From: UKL13-2 sp964417885
GTDB taxonomy: Bacteria; Pseudomonadota; Gammaproteobacteria; Burkholderiales; Usitatibacteraceae
NCBI GenBank assembly: GCA_964417885.1
Contig: CAYQKN010000179.1
Coordinates: 1 to 6,935, forward strand
Reading direction: 5' to 3'
Length of the DNA: 6,935 nucleotides
Made by a program: the position numbers and the translations under genes. The notes beneath the pieces are model-generated. The model ran no database searches. It was not told where the DNA came from and worked only from the letters and a program-made list of their open reading frames with translations. This document shows, one piece after another, positions 6,206-6,935 of the stretch (within the stretch, counting starts at the first letter, position 1; every line of letters begins with the position of its first letter).

Positions 6206-6935
6206 ATGATGAAGTCGCTCGGCGTGCGCGCCGCCATCCTGTCGCTGATGATGCTGGGCGTGTTGCTGGTGGTCTGGCACGCCGCGACGGTACCGAAGGA
6301 GGCGGTGGCCGCCGCCGACAGCGAGTACGCCAGGCTGATGGGCGCGGGCGCCGCCAAGGCGGATGGCATCCCGACCCCGGGCCAGATCGCCGCCACGATG
6401 TGGAAGCACGCCAGCGATCCGTTCTACGACAACGGTCCCAACGACAAGGGCATCGGCATCCAGATCGGCTGGTCGCTGGCGCGGGTGCTGGGCGGCTTCC
6501 TGCTGGCGGCGCTGGTGGCGATTCCGCTCGGCTTTGTCATCGGCATGTCGCCGCTGTTCCATCGCGCGCTCAATCCGTTCATCCAGATCCTGAAGCCGAT
6601 CTCGCCGCTGGCCTGGATGCCGCTGGCGCTGTACACGATCAAGGATTCGGCCACCTCGTCGATCTTCGTCATTTTCATCTGCTCGATCTGGCCGATGCTG
6701 ATCAACACCGCGCACGGCGTGGCCAGCGTGCGGCGCGACTGGCTGAACGTGGCCCGGACGCTGGAAGTCGGCGTGTTGCGCAAGGCATTCCTGGTGGTGC
6801 TGCCGGCGGCCGCACCCACCATCCTCACCGGCATGCGCATCTCGATGGGCATTGCCTGGCTGGTGATCGTCGCAGCCGAAATGCTGGTCGGCGGCACCGG
6901 CATCGGCTACTTCGTCTGGAACGAGTGGAACAACC
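6206..6935 (+). CDS. nrtB: Nitrate-type ABC transporter permease NrtB (3' truncated by window)
   Basis: This inner-membrane permease would form the channel for the anion bound by NrtA and be energised by an ATPase expected just downstream. The reading frame is open from ATG 6206 to the window end (243 residues seen of perhaps 270-300). It starts 12 bases after the nrtA stop, with only a weak GGGCG ahead; ATG 6209 is an equally possible start. Hydrophobic segments lie at about 8-27, 93-114, 132-147, 152-168 and 212-228. Between the first two is a hydrophilic stretch (about 28-88) predicted to be periplasmic, containing IPTPGQIAATMWKH. The binding-protein-dependent permease (EAA-type) loop is at about 181-211 (VARTLEVG, LP at 199-200), the site that docks the ATPase. 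LKPISPLAWMPLAL (129-142) is typical of the NrtB/SsuC/TauC group. The nitrate assignment rests on similarity to NrtB and on the neighbouring nrtA. Confidence 0.92.
   Translation, partial: MMKSLGVRAAILSLMMLGVLLVVWHAATVPKEAVAAADSEYARLMGAGAAKADGIPTPGQIAATMWKHASDPFYDNGPNDKGIGIQIGWSLARVLGGFLLAALVAIPLGFVIGMSPLFHRALNPFIQILKPISPLAWMPLALYTIKDSATSSIFVIFICSIWPMLINTAHGVASVRRDWLNVARTLEVGVLRKAFLVVLPAAAPTILTGMRISMGIAWLVIVAAEMLVGGTGIGYFVWNEWNN

Noticed and set aside
1..6935. CRISPR arrays, tRNA/rRNA genes, transposases, toxin-antitoxin or defence genes
   Set aside because: I saw no spaced direct-repeat array, no tRNA-like cloverleaf, and no protein with such motifs. The window is almost fully explained by metabolic and transport genes.

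Overview
This is a GC-rich proteobacterial chromosomal window. The biotin gene order bioB-bioF-bioH-bioC-bioD is typical of gamma- and betaproteobacteria. A NtrC/sigma-54-like control region and a Tat-exported NrtA-type protein with a Cys-rich head point, less firmly, to a betaproteobacterium. A 10-N run at 5570-5579 shows that this is a scaffolded draft assembly. Every gene that can be supported lies on the + strand; the long minus-strand frames are high-GC shadows.

Bases 1-4094 hold most of a biotin operon: the 3' end of bioB, then complete bioF, bioH, bioC and bioD. BioC masks malonyl-ACP as its methyl ester so that fatty-acid synthesis can build the pimeloyl chain. BioH removes the methyl ester. 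BioF condenses pimeloyl-ACP with alanine to KAPA, BioD closes the ureido ring to give dethiobiotin, and BioB inserts sulfur. (BioA, KAPA to DAPA, is not in the window.) bioH/bioC and bioC/bioD overlap by ATGA. bioB and bioF are separated by 157 bases that contain a striking near-perfect inverted repeat (27-bp perfect arms, 20-base loop).

At 4100-4555, five bases after bioD, lies a small secreted PCu(A)C copper chaperone with an intact H-x10-M-x21-H-x-M motif. It appears to be co-transcribed with the biotin genes, which is an unexpected pairing.

Bases 4556-4821 form a non-coding control region. It holds a GC-rich hairpin after the copper gene, two NtrC-like dyads 30 bp apart, and a strong sigma-54 promoter match. 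The layout resembles the classic glnA enhancer-promoter arrangement and predicts nitrogen-limitation control of the next operon.

From 4822 to the window end is a nitrate-type ABC transporter: nrtA (Tat-exported binding protein, interrupted by the N run but apparently intact) and nrtB (permease, running off the window). The ATPase should follow downstream.

I do not see a wholly new multi-gene system. The items most worth following are the bioB-bioF inverted repeat, the NtrC/sigma-54 region, the Cys-rich pre-Tat head of NrtA, and the copper chaperone joined to the biotin operon.
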